A program made the position numbers and the translations under genes. A DNA stretch of 64,000 nucleotides from DATCRE01 sp964235605. Its GTDB lineage: Bacteria; Bacteroidota; Bacteroidia; Cytophagales; Cyclobacteriaceae. Below the pieces are notes generated by a model. It was not told where the DNA came from and did not search any database. It saw nothing but the letters and a program-made list of their open reading frames with translations. Shown here in pieces: positions 50,773 through 60,441 of this stretch. How positions within the stretch are numbered: the stretch's first letter is position 1; each line of letters starts with the position of its first letter. The stretch spans positions 186,001 through 250,000 of the forward strand of contig CAXSCR010000001.1 in NCBI GenBank assembly GCA_964235605.1, written 5' to 3'.

Positions 50773-52119
50773 TTGAAATTATCTAATCCATTTTCTTCAG
50801 AAAGAATTAAGATTCTAACATCCCATGCCGGGTTCCAAAAATATCTGTTTAATACTGGATGGATGTTTGGAGAGAAGATATTGCGGCTTATTGCAGGTCT
50901 ATTTATCGGTGCTTATGTAGCTCGTTACTTAGGGCCAGCACAATACGGTCTTATTAATTATGTTATCAGCTTAGTAACACTTTTTTCAGTTCTTGCAGAC
51001 TTTGGTATACAATCACTTGTAATCAAACAGTTAATAGGCAATGAAGAGAGAAAGGATGTTATACTAGGCACAGCATTTATAATTAAATTAGTAGGTATTC
51101 TCCTAGTCATACTAACTATAGTGCTTGTAGTTGAGGTATCAAACACTGATAAACTTACTCGTTTACTTATTTACATTACTACTATCGGAACATTCTTTGA
51201 GGTATTTAAAATTATAGAGTTTTATTTTCAGTCTAAAGTCTGGTCCAAATTCATTGTATGGGCTCAAGTTGTAGCATTAGTTATTGTCTCCATTTATAGA
51301 ATTATTCTGGTGGAGTTGGATGCATCGCTGGTATGGTTTGCCTGGACCTATAGTTTAGATATTGCAATTTGTTCATTGTGCTTAATTTGTTTTTATTTTA
51401 AGTCTAGGCCTAACTTCTTTAGTTGGAGATTCGATTTGAAATTAACATCTTCTCTCTTAAAAGAATCCTGGCCTCTTATACTGTCATCATTTGCAGCTTC
51501 CTTGTACATGAAAATAGATCAGGTTATGATAAAATGGATGTTGGGAGATGAAGCTAACGGTTATTATGGCGTTGCTGTTCGTTTATGCGAGATGTGGAAC
51601 TTTATACCAATAGCAATCTGTGCATCCTTATTTCCAGCAATACTAAATGCAAAAATTACTAATGAGAGTTTATATTTAAGTCGATTGCAATGGTTATATG
51701 ATTTAATGGTATTTATTTCCATTTCTATTGCCATTCCAATGACATTTTTATCTGGAATCTTCATAAATATGTTATATGGTAAAGACTTTGCTGTTGCGGG
51801 AGATATCACTGCCTTATACATTTGGTCAGGGGTTTTTGTGTTCCTGGGTGTGGCCAATAGTAAAGCGATTATTACTGAGAATCTGCAAAGATTTCAAATG
51901 ATTAGTTTTGTTGTTGCAGCATTGATTAATGTTCTTTTGAATATAGTTTTAATGAAATACATTGGACTTAATGGTGCGGCAATTGCCACACTCATATCCT
52001 ATTCATGTGCATCATACTTCGGATTACTTTTTTCAAAGAGAACACGGCCTATGTTCAAGCAGCTTACAAACTCTTTAAATCTATTCTCCCTTGGTAGAAG
52101 GTTAATCAAAGAATTTTAA
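50773..52119 (+). CDS. wzx: Wzx flippase (polysaccharide transporter, MOP superfamily)
   Basis: 448 residues with about 12 membrane helices. The N-terminal part has LFNTGWMFGEKILRLIAGLFIGAYVARYLGPAQYGLINYV, split over two conserved helices, a hallmark of RfbX/Wzx proteins; MKIDQVMIKWMLGDEANGYY is the mid-protein signature. It moves the lipid-linked repeat unit across the inner membrane. The start is a TTG at 50773 because no in-frame ATG precedes the first helix. This gene and its neighbours up to about 59 kb look more AT-rich than the flanking housekeeping genes, as is common for O-antigen loci. Confidence 0.9.
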   Translation: MKLSNPFSSERIKILTSHAGFQKYLFNTGWMFGEKILRLIAGLFIGAYVARYLGPAQYGLINYVISLVTLFSVLADFGIQSLVIKQLIGNEERKDVILGTAFIIKLVGILLVILTIVLVVEVSNTDKLTRLLIYITTIGTFFEVFKIIEFYFQSKVWSKFIVWAQVVALVIVSIYRIILVELDASLVWFAWTYSLDIAICSLCLICFYFKSRPNFFSWRFDLKLTSSLLKESWPLILSSFAASLYMKIDQVMIKWMLGDEANGYYGVAVRLCEMWNFIPIAICASLFPAILNAKITNESLYLSRLQWLYDLMVFISISIAIPMTFLSGIFINMLYGKDFAVAGDITALYIWSGVFVFLGVANSKAIITENLQRFQMISFVVAALINVLLNIVLMKYIGLNGAAIATLISYSCASYFGLLFSKRTRPMFKQLTNSLNLFSLGRRLIKEF

Positions 52120-52209
52120 ACAATTAACATTTAATACCAATCAATTTAAACCATCAATAACGTTTAATTATCATAAAAAAAATATCTAGTAACCTCATAA
52201 TTATAAAGT

Positions 52210-52836
52210 ATGGAAGTACAAGTTGATAATGAAAGCTACTACAATGAAATAACGTACAACGATAAGGGTAGATTTAATAGTTTTTGGCATCAGGTAGATT
52301 CCATACTAGCATTAAATCCTGAAAAAATTTTAGAAGTAGGAACAGGTAATGGATTTGTGAGATTTGTATTGCAAAAAAGTAATATTTTGGTTACTACAGT
52401 AGATATTGATAAAAATTTAAAACCTGACATCTTAGCTTCCGTACTTTCTATACCAGTTAAAGATAAGTGTTTTGACGTGGCACTATGTTGTCAGGTATTG
52501 GAACATCTTCCATATGAAAATTTTATTCTCGCTTTAAAAGAACTTCATCGTGTTGTAAAACATGGGGTTGTGCTTTCTTTGCCTGATTTAAATCGAATAT
52601 ACAGAGTTAACTTACAACTTCCATTATTAGGTGAGGTTAAGTTTCTATACCGTATTCCAAGATTAAGGCCATTGCCATGGACGTTTGATGGTGAGCACTA
52701 TTGGAATATATCGTGCAAGGGTTATCCATTGAGTAGAATCATTAACGATATAAATATGGCCGGATTCATAATCGATAGAACTTTCTGTGTGTTTGAAATA
52801 TCCTGGCATCGATTCTTCATTTTACGTAAACATTAA
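52210..52836 (+). CDS. Class I SAM-dependent methyltransferase
   Basis: 208 residues of the Methyltransf_11 type: motif I EKILEVGTGNGFVRFVLQ, an acidic strand end TVDIDKNLKPD, motif II-like DVALCCQVLEHLPYENF and LHRVVKHGVVLSLPD. The C-terminal half has ends rich in Trp and Tyr (TFDGEHYWNISCKGYPLSRI). The acceptor is unknown; a sugar or lipid-linked glycan is likely from context. Its stop overlaps the ATG of the next glycosyltransferase by one base. Confidence 0.85.
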   Translation: MEVQVDNESYYNEITYNDKGRFNSFWHQVDSILALNPEKILEVGTGNGFVRFVLQKSNILVTTVDIDKNLKPDILASVLSIPVKDKCFDVALCCQVLEHLPYENFILALKELHRVVKHGVVLSLPDLNRIYRVNLQLPLLGEVKFLYRIPRLRPLPWTFDGEHYWNISCKGYPLSRIINDINMAGFIIDRTFCVFEISWHRFFILRKH

Positions 52837-54026
52837 TGAAAGCGAAAAGCATTTTGTATATACAACATGCACAGGCCGTAGGTGGATCAGTTGTCAGTTT
52901 AAAGGAATTGATTATTGATGCACTGGCAAGCGGATACTGTTGTACGGTTGTATGTCCAAATGAAAATATTGCAAACATTTATAAGGCCATTGGCGCACAG
53001 ACCTATGTAGATACCGTTGTCACATTTAATCATAACACTGCTTTTCATTACAAACTCAATGTACTGAATTGTCTGAGGATGGTTAAAATGGTATTAAGAA
53101 CTTTCTTAAGCTGTGTTAGCTTTTCTGCGATTTTGAAAAAAGTTAGACCAGATATTATTCACCTTAATAGCTCGAATCTCATTTTATATTGTATCTATTT
53201 TAGGATGTTGAAAATACCCACAGTCTTTCATGTTAGGGAATATATAGTTACTGGGAGTTTTGGAATTAGAAAGTCCATAATTCAAAAGATAGCCAACATA
53301 ACGACAACCTATATTATTTACATTAGTGAATTTGAATTCGAACTATTAAATACAGATCGGAGAAAGAGTATAGTGATTTATAATTATATTCATGAAAACG
53401 AGTTCAAGAAAGATATTACTGCTGTACATACGGCTGAGCCTAATCATATTAAATTTACACTAATTACCCTGGGGGGGCTATTTAAGCTGAAGGGAGGAGA
53501 CATTATTCTGAAATCGCTAGAATCTGTAGGCGAGAATGTTGAATTACTAATTTTAGGATGTGAAGACCCAAGGACAAATAAAAACCAAATTGCTGAGGTC
53601 GATGGTGAGGGTTATGTTAACAAGATTATAGAATTGTTACAAAACGAAATGATTTCTTCCAAAGTCCGTTTTATTGGCAGGGTTAACAATCCAGCTAAAT
53701 ACATTAGTCAAGCTGATGCGCTTATATTTTGGGCAGCTTTACCACATTTCCCCAGGCCGGTTTTTGAGGCCTGGTTATTAAGGCGGGCCGTGTTGTATTA
53801 CAATCCATTATTTAAGAATGATAAGATTGATGGTAGCAATGCATTTATTGTTCCGGAATACTCAGCTAAAGCTTTAGGTCATTCAATAATGATGATACAA
53901 TCAAGTAATCTTTTCTCCCACGTTTCATTGAATAATGCATACAACATAGCAAAGCTCAATTTCACAGAATGTAATTTTAAAAAGATAGACAAAGTTTATC
54001 ACAACGTTTTAGACAATTGCAAATGA
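52836..54026 (+). CDS. Glycosyltransferase family 4 (GT-B)
   Basis: 396 residues. The N-terminal domain has ILYIQHAQAVGGSVVSLKEL, a Gly-rich acceptor loop; the C-terminal domain has LITLGGLFKLKGGDIILKSL, LLILGCED and FWAALPHFPRPVFEAWLLRR, where the F-[ED]-x-W region takes the place of the usual EPFG-like donor loop. The sugar donor is unknown. It overlaps the methyltransferase gene by one base and the deacetylase gene by four, so the three are made together. Confidence 0.82.
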   Translation: MKAKSILYIQHAQAVGGSVVSLKELIIDALASGYCCTVVCPNENIANIYKAIGAQTYVDTVVTFNHNTAFHYKLNVLNCLRMVKMVLRTFLSCVSFSAILKKVRPDIIHLNSSNLILYCIYFRMLKIPTVFHVREYIVTGSFGIRKSIIQKIANITTTYIIYISEFEFELLNTDRRKSIVIYNYIHENEFKKDITAVHTAEPNHIKFTLITLGGLFKLKGGDIILKSLESVGENVELLILGCEDPRTNKNQIAEVDGEGYVNKIIELLQNEMISSKVRFIGRVNNPAKYISQADALIFWAALPHFPRPVFEAWLLRRAVLYYNPLFKNDKIDGSNAFIVPEYSAKALGHSIMMIQSSNLFSHVSLNNAYNIAKLNFTECNFKKIDKVYHNVLDNCK

Positions 54027-54835
54027 TTCAAAAGATTAAGCATTTAATAGTTGATTTTCTTTCAAATCATATTCCCTTGAGTGCTTTAAAGAACGTGTTA
54101 CCTGAAAAATTTATATTATATGGTCATTTAGTAACTAACAAAAAACACTACGTATCAAAGTATTACCAATACCCTACACGCAATGAGTTTGATAAACTTA
54201 TTCATAAATTTTTAAAATTCGGATATAGATTTGTTAGCCTATCAGAATATTTAGTAGAAGACAATCAAAAGAAAATACATCTTACGTTCGATGATGGATT
54301 CAAATCAATCCATGATGATCTACATCCATACATGCAGGTGAATAATATTCCATACACAATATTTATCCTAACCGATCCACTATGGAATGCTGACTTCTAC
54401 ATCAGGTCAATCAAGGATTATGATACTTCCATCAGGACGTTTTTATCAATAGAGGAAATCTTGAAACTTAAAGACCAAGGTGTTCACATAGGGTTTCACA
54501 CAAGAAGTCATCTTAAAATTGAGGATTACCACTCTATAAGTGATGAAGAGATTGTAAGAGAGCTTACTATACCTAAACAGTATTTGTATTTGTTTTCTGA
54601 GCCATTGTGTTTTGCTTACCCCTACCTTGCTCCAGCAAACTTCCGTACTTTTAACGAATTCATGGTAGGTGCTGGGTATAAATACTTCTTTGATACCAAG
54701 GGGTTTATTAATAATAACGCGAATCATTTTTTCAGAGTTTCAATTGATGCCGAAAAAACGGTGTTTAATAAAAATTGGGTAGAGTTTAATGTCAAGCGGC
54801 AACTATTACCAAAAGTAATTCACAAAATAATATGA
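54023..54835 (+). CDS. Polysaccharide deacetylase family protein (NodB fold)
   Basis: 270 residues from the ATG at 54023. NodB motif 1 is HLTFDDGFKSIHDDL with the catalytic base and metal Asp pair, motif 2 is GFHTRSHLKIEDY (metal His-x3-His), and motif 3 is CFAYPYL in place of the more usual FxYPxG. These enzymes remove N- or O-acetyl groups from sugars using a divalent metal. No signal peptide is visible, so it may act on a lipid-linked intermediate in the cytoplasm. It overlaps the glycosyltransferase gene by four bases. Confidence 0.82.
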   Translation: MIQKIKHLIVDFLSNHIPLSALKNVLPEKFILYGHLVTNKKHYVSKYYQYPTRNEFDKLIHKFLKFGYRFVSLSEYLVEDNQKKIHLTFDDGFKSIHDDLHPYMQVNNIPYTIFILTDPLWNADFYIRSIKDYDTSIRTFLSIEEILKLKDQGVHIGFHTRSHLKIEDYHSISDEEIVRELTIPKQYLYLFSEPLCFAYPYLAPANFRTFNEFMVGAGYKYFFDTKGFINNNANHFFRVSIDAEKTVFNKNWVEFNVKRQLLPKVIHKII

Positions 54836-54845
54836 CCTTTACCCC

Positions 54846-55544
54846 ATGCTACGGAAAATATTGAATGGCGTTTTAAAATACCTCAACAGAAAAGTCAATG
54901 CGCCAGACTGGAAGAATCTACGTAGTACGACACCCCTTTCTGGTATCTTTGGATATGACAGGGGTAATCAATCTGTCCATCGATTTTATATTGATAAATT
55001 TATTGACACTAATGCTGATAAAATTTCAGGTGCTGTGCTTGAAGTAGGTGATGATATGTATACCAATCGATATAAACAAGGCATTTTAGATTCAAGTATT
55101 ATTCATTTTACTGAAATAAATAATAACAAAGCATTCATAGGTGATTTAACAATAAATGACACTTTGCCGGCCAGCAAGTTTGATTGTTTTATATGCACAC
55201 AAACTTTTAATTTTATATACGATTTTCAACAAGCTATTAAAGGTTCACATTACTTGTTAAAAAGCGGTGGCTATTTAGTAGCAACCGTTTCTGGCATACA
55301 ACAGCTATCAAAATTTGATGCGATCCGTTGGGGTGATTACTGGCGTTTTACTGACCAAGCTTGTCTAAAAGCTTTTTCTGATGTTTTTGGAAAAGATAAT
55401 GTTAAGATTACTGCCTATGGTAATGTGCTGTCTTGCGTTGCTGCGCTCGAAGGGTTAGCCTCTTCTGAATTATCAATTGGCGAACTTGATTATAATGATC
55501 CGGCTTACCAACTAATTATCGGTATTTTAGCAAAGAAAGCATAA
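54846..55544 (+). CDS. SAM-methyltransferase-like protein with altered motif I
   Basis: 232 residues. The layout is that of a class I methyltransferase: AVLEVGDDMYTNRY at the position of motif I, FIGDLTINDTLPASKFDCFI at the second acidic strand, LLKSGGYLVATVSGI, and a C-terminal RWGDYWRFTDQ segment. The glycine-rich loop (usually ExGxG) is replaced by EVGDD, so SAM binding is uncertain, although this subtype recurs in Bacteroidota polysaccharide loci. It begins 10 bp after the deacetylase gene. Confidence 0.7.
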   Translation: MLRKILNGVLKYLNRKVNAPDWKNLRSTTPLSGIFGYDRGNQSVHRFYIDKFIDTNADKISGAVLEVGDDMYTNRYKQGILDSSIIHFTEINNNKAFIGDLTINDTLPASKFDCFICTQTFNFIYDFQQAIKGSHYLLKSGGYLVATVSGIQQLSKFDAIRWGDYWRFTDQACLKAFSDVFGKDNVKITAYGNVLSCVAALEGLASSELSIGELDYNDPAYQLIIGILAKKA

Positions 55545-55616
55545 TGATTGGCACCTGTTCTTATATAGATATTGACATGCAACCTGATAGTAAGTGAAGT
55601 ATTTATCAACAGAACT

Positions 55617-56318
55617 ATGTCGCCGCACAAACCTCTAATAACTATTATAACTGTGGTCTATAATAGTGTTCAAGAAATTGAATCAACCATATTAAGCGTA
55701 TCTGACCAACGTGCTGACGAAATTAATTATATAATTATTGATGGTGGAAGTACTGACGGCACAGTTGATATAATAAAAAAATATAATAACAAAATCCATT
55801 ATTGGATTAGCGAAAAAGATAAAGGTATTTATGATGCCTTTAACAAAGGCTGGAATTTAGCACCTCAAGATAGCTACATATTATTCCTTGGATCTGGCGA
55901 TAAGATTATTAGTCTACCTAACTTGGCTCTAATAAGAGATTCGGAAGTTGTTTATGGAAGCGTTGTCCTTAATCAGAAACAAACCTTTAGGTCTAAGGCG
56001 GATTTTCGATTAAGATTAGGCAATACGTTACACCACCAAGCTTTATTAATTAAAAAGGGTTTATGCCCTGAATCACCTTTTGATCTTAGATTTAAAACCT
56101 ATGCCGACTTTGATTTTAATCAAAGACTTTTAAAGCAAAAAGTTAAATTTACTTTTGATAATACGTTCATGTCATATGCGTTGCCTGGAGGTGTAAGCCA
56201 GAAATTTAAATTGACTGAATCATTGACGATTGTTAATAAAAACTTTGGAATCACATTTGTGCTCTTGTCATTTGTTTATTACGTAATGCAATACCTAAAG
56301 AATTGTTTTAAACGCTAA
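55617..56318 (+). CDS. Glycosyltransferase family 2
   Basis: 233 residues from the ATG at 55617. GT-A motifs: ITIITVVYNSVQEIESTILS, the donor-binding IDGGSTDGTVDIIKKY, and KDKGIYDAFNKGWNLA, typical of the WcaA-like branch; the metal motif region reads LFLGSGDK rather than a clear DxD. A C-terminal amphipathic or membrane helix (ITFVLLSFVYYVMQYL) suggests membrane association. Donor sugar unknown. It ends three bases before the next glycosyltransferase gene. Confidence 0.88.
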   Translation: MSPHKPLITIITVVYNSVQEIESTILSVSDQRADEINYIIIDGGSTDGTVDIIKKYNNKIHYWISEKDKGIYDAFNKGWNLAPQDSYILFLGSGDKIISLPNLALIRDSEVVYGSVVLNQKQTFRSKADFRLRLGNTLHHQALLIKKGLCPESPFDLRFKTYADFDFNQRLLKQKVKFTFDNTFMSYALPGGVSQKFKLTESLTIVNKNFGITFVLLSFVYYVMQYLKNCFKR

Positions 56319-56321
56319 AAA

Positions 56322-57185
56322 TTGGCAAATTTAAAAGTAGCGGGTGTAACTGTTCTATATCATCCTGATGAATCACTATCGGATAATATTGGAACCTATT
56401 TGTATGATATTGACCTTCTTTTTCTAGTAGATAATTCTGAACCACCGCTAAATGAATTACCTGCAGAATTAAAGGATAACCCTAAAATTGTATACATTAA
56501 AAATTTAGTCAATTTAGGTATCGCAGAAGCGCTTAATATCGCCGCCATGAAGGCAATTGAGAAATCATTTGATTTCTTACTCACTATGGATCAAGATAGC
56601 TCGTTTAGGCCTCTAGAATTTAGGAGATTTTTGAACCAACTTCAGAATATTGATTTAACGACCGTATCCATAATTTCACCGCGTCATGTTCATCCAACTG
56701 CAAAAATAATGAGACATTTAGCTGAAAGAGAAGAGGTAATATTTGTGATGACATCTGGAAATCTGCTTAATTTGAAAATATACAAGCAGGTAGGACCGTT
56801 TGATAATGCTCTTTTCATTGACCATGTTGATCATGAATATTGCTTTCGCCTTATTTCCCATGGATTTAAAGTACTGGTGGTTAACCATATTATTTTAAAA
56901 CATTCTCTAGGTAAAGTGACTAAGATCAGGCTTTTTGGATGTACCGTTATGCAATTCGTGTCTCATGCGCCGATAAGAACCTATTACATGATTAGAAACG
57001 GCTTATTCGTTTCTAAAAAATATAGAGCTTTATTCCCTACGTTTTATAGAACAAATTTATCTTTAATTTTTAAGGAGTTGATAAAAATAATTTTCGAGGG
57101 CGATAAATCTAAACGATTAGGCTTGGCATTACTTGCGTTAAAACATTACCGAATATCAAAGATGGGAAAATTAAATATTGACTAA
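56322..57185 (+). CDS. Glycosyltransferase family 2 (rhamnosyltransferase-like)
   Basis: 287 residues beginning at a TTG, since no ATG fits the first strand (ANLKVAGVTVLYHPDESL). Motifs: LFLVDNSEPPLNE, NLVNLGIAEALNIAAMKA, and the metal-binding LTMDQDSSF; the acceptor side has FIDHVDHEYCFRLISHGFKV. This combination matches RfbF-like rhamnosyltransferases, but the actual donor may be fucose or another deoxysugar given the pathway genes nearby. It follows the previous gene by three bases. Confidence 0.85.
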   Translation: MANLKVAGVTVLYHPDESLSDNIGTYLYDIDLLFLVDNSEPPLNELPAELKDNPKIVYIKNLVNLGIAEALNIAAMKAIEKSFDFLLTMDQDSSFRPLEFRRFLNQLQNIDLTTVSIISPRHVHPTAKIMRHLAEREEVIFVMTSGNLLNLKIYKQVGPFDNALFIDHVDHEYCFRLISHGFKVLVVNHIILKHSLGKVTKIRLFGCTVMQFVSHAPIRTYYMIRNGLFVSKKYRALFPTFYRTNLSLIFKELIKIIFEGDKSKRLGLALLALKHYRISKMGKLNID

Positions 57186-57226
57186 CACGGTTTATCTTTA
57201 CTACCTGACCTTACCCTTGCCTTTAA

Positions 57227-58429
57227 ATGATTAACCCCTATTATATATACATTGTTACCTTCATTGTTTCATTGATTGTTTATCAATTTGGCTGGTCTAC
57301 AGTATTTCCGAAACTTAAGATAGAGCTAGTAGTATTTCTGACATTATCTATGATAGTGGCTTTTTTTCTAGGGCTTTTTTTCCACGCTAAAAATTATGTA
57401 AGTTTTATTTCGATAGGAAAGAATTCAAAAATTCAAGCTGTCGTATTGTTCATTAGCATACTATGGGGTATAGAATTTATTTACAATGGGGGTGTTCCGC
57501 TTCTTCTCATTATGAGTGGTGCAGCCTATGATTACACAACATTTGGCGTGCCTACTCTGCATGTATTTGTCGTTACATTTACGTCCTTCTTCGCCGTTTA
57601 TTTGTTTCATGTATATATTTCTACCAGGTGCAAAAGCATTTTAATTTATTATATCATAACCATGTCATTTGCCATACTTCTTTTCAATAGAGGCATGCTT
57701 ATGATTAATATAATTTCATCTGTTTTTGTCTACCTTCAACAATTACGCCGATTATCCATAGGGAGGTTAACTTTCTTGACCTGTTTTTTAATTCTTACAC
57801 TTTATTTTTTTGGTGTGCTGGGTAATTTACGAACCTCTCACCATACCGGTACTAAGTATACAAGTTCTTACATTCTTGACCTTGCTCAAGCAGATAAGGC
57901 TTTTGTTAATGGCAGTATCCCCACTGAATTTATGTGGGCTTACCTATACATTTCTTCCCCTCTTGGCAATCTGCAGTTTAATATCGACGAGAAGAATATG
58001 CTTCAAACAAGTGCCAGAAATACAGTTCTTTTTGTTAATAATGAATTTCTTTTCGACTTTATCTCCAAACGGATTAATAGAATTTTGAATGCGGAGCGAG
58101 TCAGCTCCGACCGTTTTATAGAATCATTGATTGTCGCATCGGTATATACAAACAGCTATATCTATTTAGGCTGGTCAGGTATGATCATGATGGCAATATT
58201 TATTCTGTGCATACCAATATTCTATCTGGGATTAATTAGAAAGCGTAATACCTTTTATGTAACCGCAACATCTATTTTAGGTTCGTTATATGTTTTCCTG
58301 ATCTTTGATAATATGATTACGTTTACTGGTTTAAGCTTTCAGTTGATATATCCATTAATTCTGGGTAGATTTTTCAAACAAGAAGAAGCACCTCAAACAA
58401 TAATTGCTGAGAACGCCAACAGTTTTTGA
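57227..58429 (+). CDS. wzy: O-antigen/capsule polymerase (Wzy-like)
   Basis: 400 residues with about 10-12 membrane helices and one larger external loop (about 200-290) with RTSHHTGTKYTSSY and KRINRILNAERVSSDRF. Sequence is poorly conserved in this class, so the call rests on topology, length and position among glycosyltransferase genes with wzx and wzz nearby. It would join lipid-linked repeat units in the periplasm. It ends seven bases before the next glycosyltransferase gene. Confidence 0.75.
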   Translation: MINPYYIYIVTFIVSLIVYQFGWSTVFPKLKIELVVFLTLSMIVAFFLGLFFHAKNYVSFISIGKNSKIQAVVLFISILWGIEFIYNGGVPLLLIMSGAAYDYTTFGVPTLHVFVVTFTSFFAVYLFHVYISTRCKSILIYYIITMSFAILLFNRGMLMINIISSVFVYLQQLRRLSIGRLTFLTCFLILTLYFFGVLGNLRTSHHTGTKYTSSYILDLAQADKAFVNGSIPTEFMWAYLYISSPLGNLQFNIDEKNMLQTSARNTVLFVNNEFLFDFISKRINRILNAERVSSDRFIESLIVASVYTNSYIYLGWSGMIMMAIFILCIPIFYLGLIRKRNTFYVTATSILGSLYVFLIFDNMITFTGLSFQLIYPLILGRFFKQEEAPQTIIAENANSF

Positions 58430-58435
58430 ACCCCC

Positions 58436-59152
58436 ATGATGGCAAAAAGGATATCCGTATGTATGGCCACTTACAATGGTGAAAAATATATCTATGCGCA
58501 ACTTAGATCTATTCTTGATCAACTGGCAGAAGAAGACGAAGTTATAATCTCTGACGATTCCTCTATCGATAGTACGGTATCTATAATTACCTCCATGAAA
58601 GATAGCAGGATTGTACTCTGTCAAGATCAAAAATTCAGAAGCCCAATTTATAATTTTGAAAATGCGCTCAAAAAAGCAAAAGGAAAATATATTTTTCTAG
58701 CTGATCAAGATGATGTCTGGCTGGCCGAACGAGTAAGTACAATTTTACCTTATTTTGAACAATATGACTTGATTGTAAACGATTGTAGAATTGTAGATGC
58801 ACAATTACATACACTACATGAGTCCTATTTTAAAAGGGTGCAAGCCAGGCAAGGCTTAGTAAGAAATCTTATCCGAACCAGCCCTTACATCGGATGCTGT
58901 ATGTCCTTTAAAAAGGAATTACTTGACATAGCGTTGCCGTTTCCCAAAATACCTATGCATGATTTTTGGATTGCCATGGTTGCCGAAGTGCGTTATAAGA
59001 TAAAGTTTATTAATAAACCTTTACTGTTGTATAGAAGACATGGGCTCAATTCATCCCCTACAGCAGCAAAAAGTAATAATTCATTATTCCAAAAGATTGC
59101 CTTTCGAATACAAATACTGAAAGCATTGGCTATCCGGCTTTCTAAATTTTGA
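58436..59152 (+). CDS. Glycosyltransferase family 2
   Basis: 238 residues (two consecutive ATG codons; the second may be the start). Motifs: ISVCMATYNGEKYIYAQLRS, EVIISDDSSIDSTVSII, and the metal-binding FLADQDDVWLAERV, followed by SPYIGCCMSFKKELLD and MHDFWIAMVAEV. This is the RfbG/alpha-L-Rha-type branch of GT2. The acceptor is unknown. It is the last gene of the close-packed block; a 398-bp gap follows. Confidence 0.88.
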   Translation: MMAKRISVCMATYNGEKYIYAQLRSILDQLAEEDEVIISDDSSIDSTVSIITSMKDSRIVLCQDQKFRSPIYNFENALKKAKGKYIFLADQDDVWLAERVSTILPYFEQYDLIVNDCRIVDAQLHTLHESYFKRVQARQGLVRNLIRTSPYIGCCMSFKKELLDIALPFPKIPMHDFWIAMVAEVRYKIKFINKPLLLYRRHGLNSSPTAAKSNNSLFQKIAFRIQILKALAIRLSKF

Positions 59153-59550
59153 TTTAGCTATAACGATACCATAAAATTATCAAGAAGATCCAAACGAATT
59201 CGGGTCTGCATGTAGATTATTTATAAGTTCTTGATACAAGAGTATCTCCTTATCATTATAAAAAAATAAACTAGTTCTTTTCCAGAAATATGGAATAAAC
59301 GGGGTTTTTGATAATTTGCCATTGTGAAGTTGAGAAACACAACCAAATTATCTACGGCGAATGTACCTGTTTTGTCAAACTCTCTAAAGGCTGAAAAGCA
59401 AATAATTTTGTAACTGTTAAAAGAATAACATATAGACTTAGAGGGATGAATGCAGAATTGATATTACTCAATTCCATTTTTTGATTACAATACCTTAATG
59501 TTGTACTACGGAATGACTATCTGCTAGATCATGCCTAAACCACAAAATCT
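59153..59550. other. Gene-free gap within the polysaccharide locus
   Basis: 398 bp, AT-rich. I see no open frame with protein-like features, no strong hairpin and no clear TAnnTTTG element. It may mark a junction between an exchangeable central block and the locus end. Confidence 0.5.
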
Positions 59551-60375
59551 ATGACAGACATCTCCTGTTCAATTGTATTGTTCCAGAACTCCCCCACTCT
59601 AGTCAAAGCTGCAATTGAAAGTTTTCTTAAGCTTACGTTAACCAAAAAACTTTACCTCGTTGATAATTCCCCAACCGATGAACTACGCGCTCTTGCTGAT
59701 ATCAGTAGCGACATAGCGTATATTAAAACCGATAGCAACCTTGGTTTCGGAAAAGCCCACAACATCGCCATGCAAAAGGCTTTGACCGAATCTAAATACC
59801 ACCTCGTCTTAAACCCAGATATTTATTTTGAAGACAATGTGCTTGAAAAGATTTTTCAGTACATGGAAAGCAACCCAGATGTGGGACAGGTAATGACTAA
59901 GATTTGTTACCCGACTGGTGAGATCCAAAGACTATGCAAACTTTTACCATCACCTGCTGATCTGTTCCTTCGTAGGTTCTTCCCTTGGATGCCTGGTGCT
60001 GATGAAAGAAATGAAAAGTATGAACTTAGAGCAAGTGGTTATGATAAGATCATGAACATACCTTATCTCTCAGGATGCTTTATGTTTTTCCGCACTACGG
60101 CATTGCAGGATATTGGGTTATTTGATGAACGGATATTTATGTACATAGAAGATGCTGACATCACCCGAAGAATGCATCGGAAGTATAAGACACTTTTTCT
60201 TCCATTGGTTACTGTATATCACCATTACGCGAAAGGATCTTACAAGAATTTTAAACTCATGGCTTATAATATCCATGGTGCTATCATCTATTTTAATAAA
60301 TATGGGTGGGTTTTCGATTCTGAAAGGAGAAAGGTAAATAAGAAGGTGGTAGAAGCTTATCTTTCTAAGAAATAA
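59551..60375 (+). CDS. Glycosyltransferase family 2 (rhamnosyltransferase-like)
   Basis: 274 residues. GT-A motifs: SIVLFQNSPTLVKAAIES, LYLVDNSPTDE, DSNLGFGKAHNIAMQKA, metal-binding LNPDIYFE, and ERIFMYIEDADITRRMHRKY with the catalytic acidic pair, a pattern shared by WbbL-type rhamnosyltransferases. It probably adds a deoxysugar early in repeat-unit assembly because it sits by the initiating transferase genes. Base composition looks closer to the housekeeping genes than that of the block before it. Confidence 0.88.
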   Translation: MTDISCSIVLFQNSPTLVKAAIESFLKLTLTKKLYLVDNSPTDELRALADISSDIAYIKTDSNLGFGKAHNIAMQKALTESKYHLVLNPDIYFEDNVLEKIFQYMESNPDVGQVMTKICYPTGEIQRLCKLLPSPADLFLRRFFPWMPGADERNEKYELRASGYDKIMNIPYLSGCFMFFRTTALQDIGLFDERIFMYIEDADITRRMHRKYKTLFLPLVTVYHHYAKGSYKNFKLMAYNIHGAIIYFNKYGWVFDSERRKVNKKVVEAYLSKK

Positions 60376-60426
60376 CACAAGACCAGCAACAAGTCAGATT
60401 TCTCTCCGTTTCACTGCAGCAATGTT

Positions 60427-60434
60427 TATATTTG
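60427..60434 (+). promoter_or_regulatory. -7 element TATATTTG of the epimerase gene
   Basis: A perfect TAnnTTTG match whose last base is seven bases before the ATG at 60442, again predicting a nearly leaderless transcript. Confidence 0.5.
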
Positions 60435-60441
60435 CAGGATT

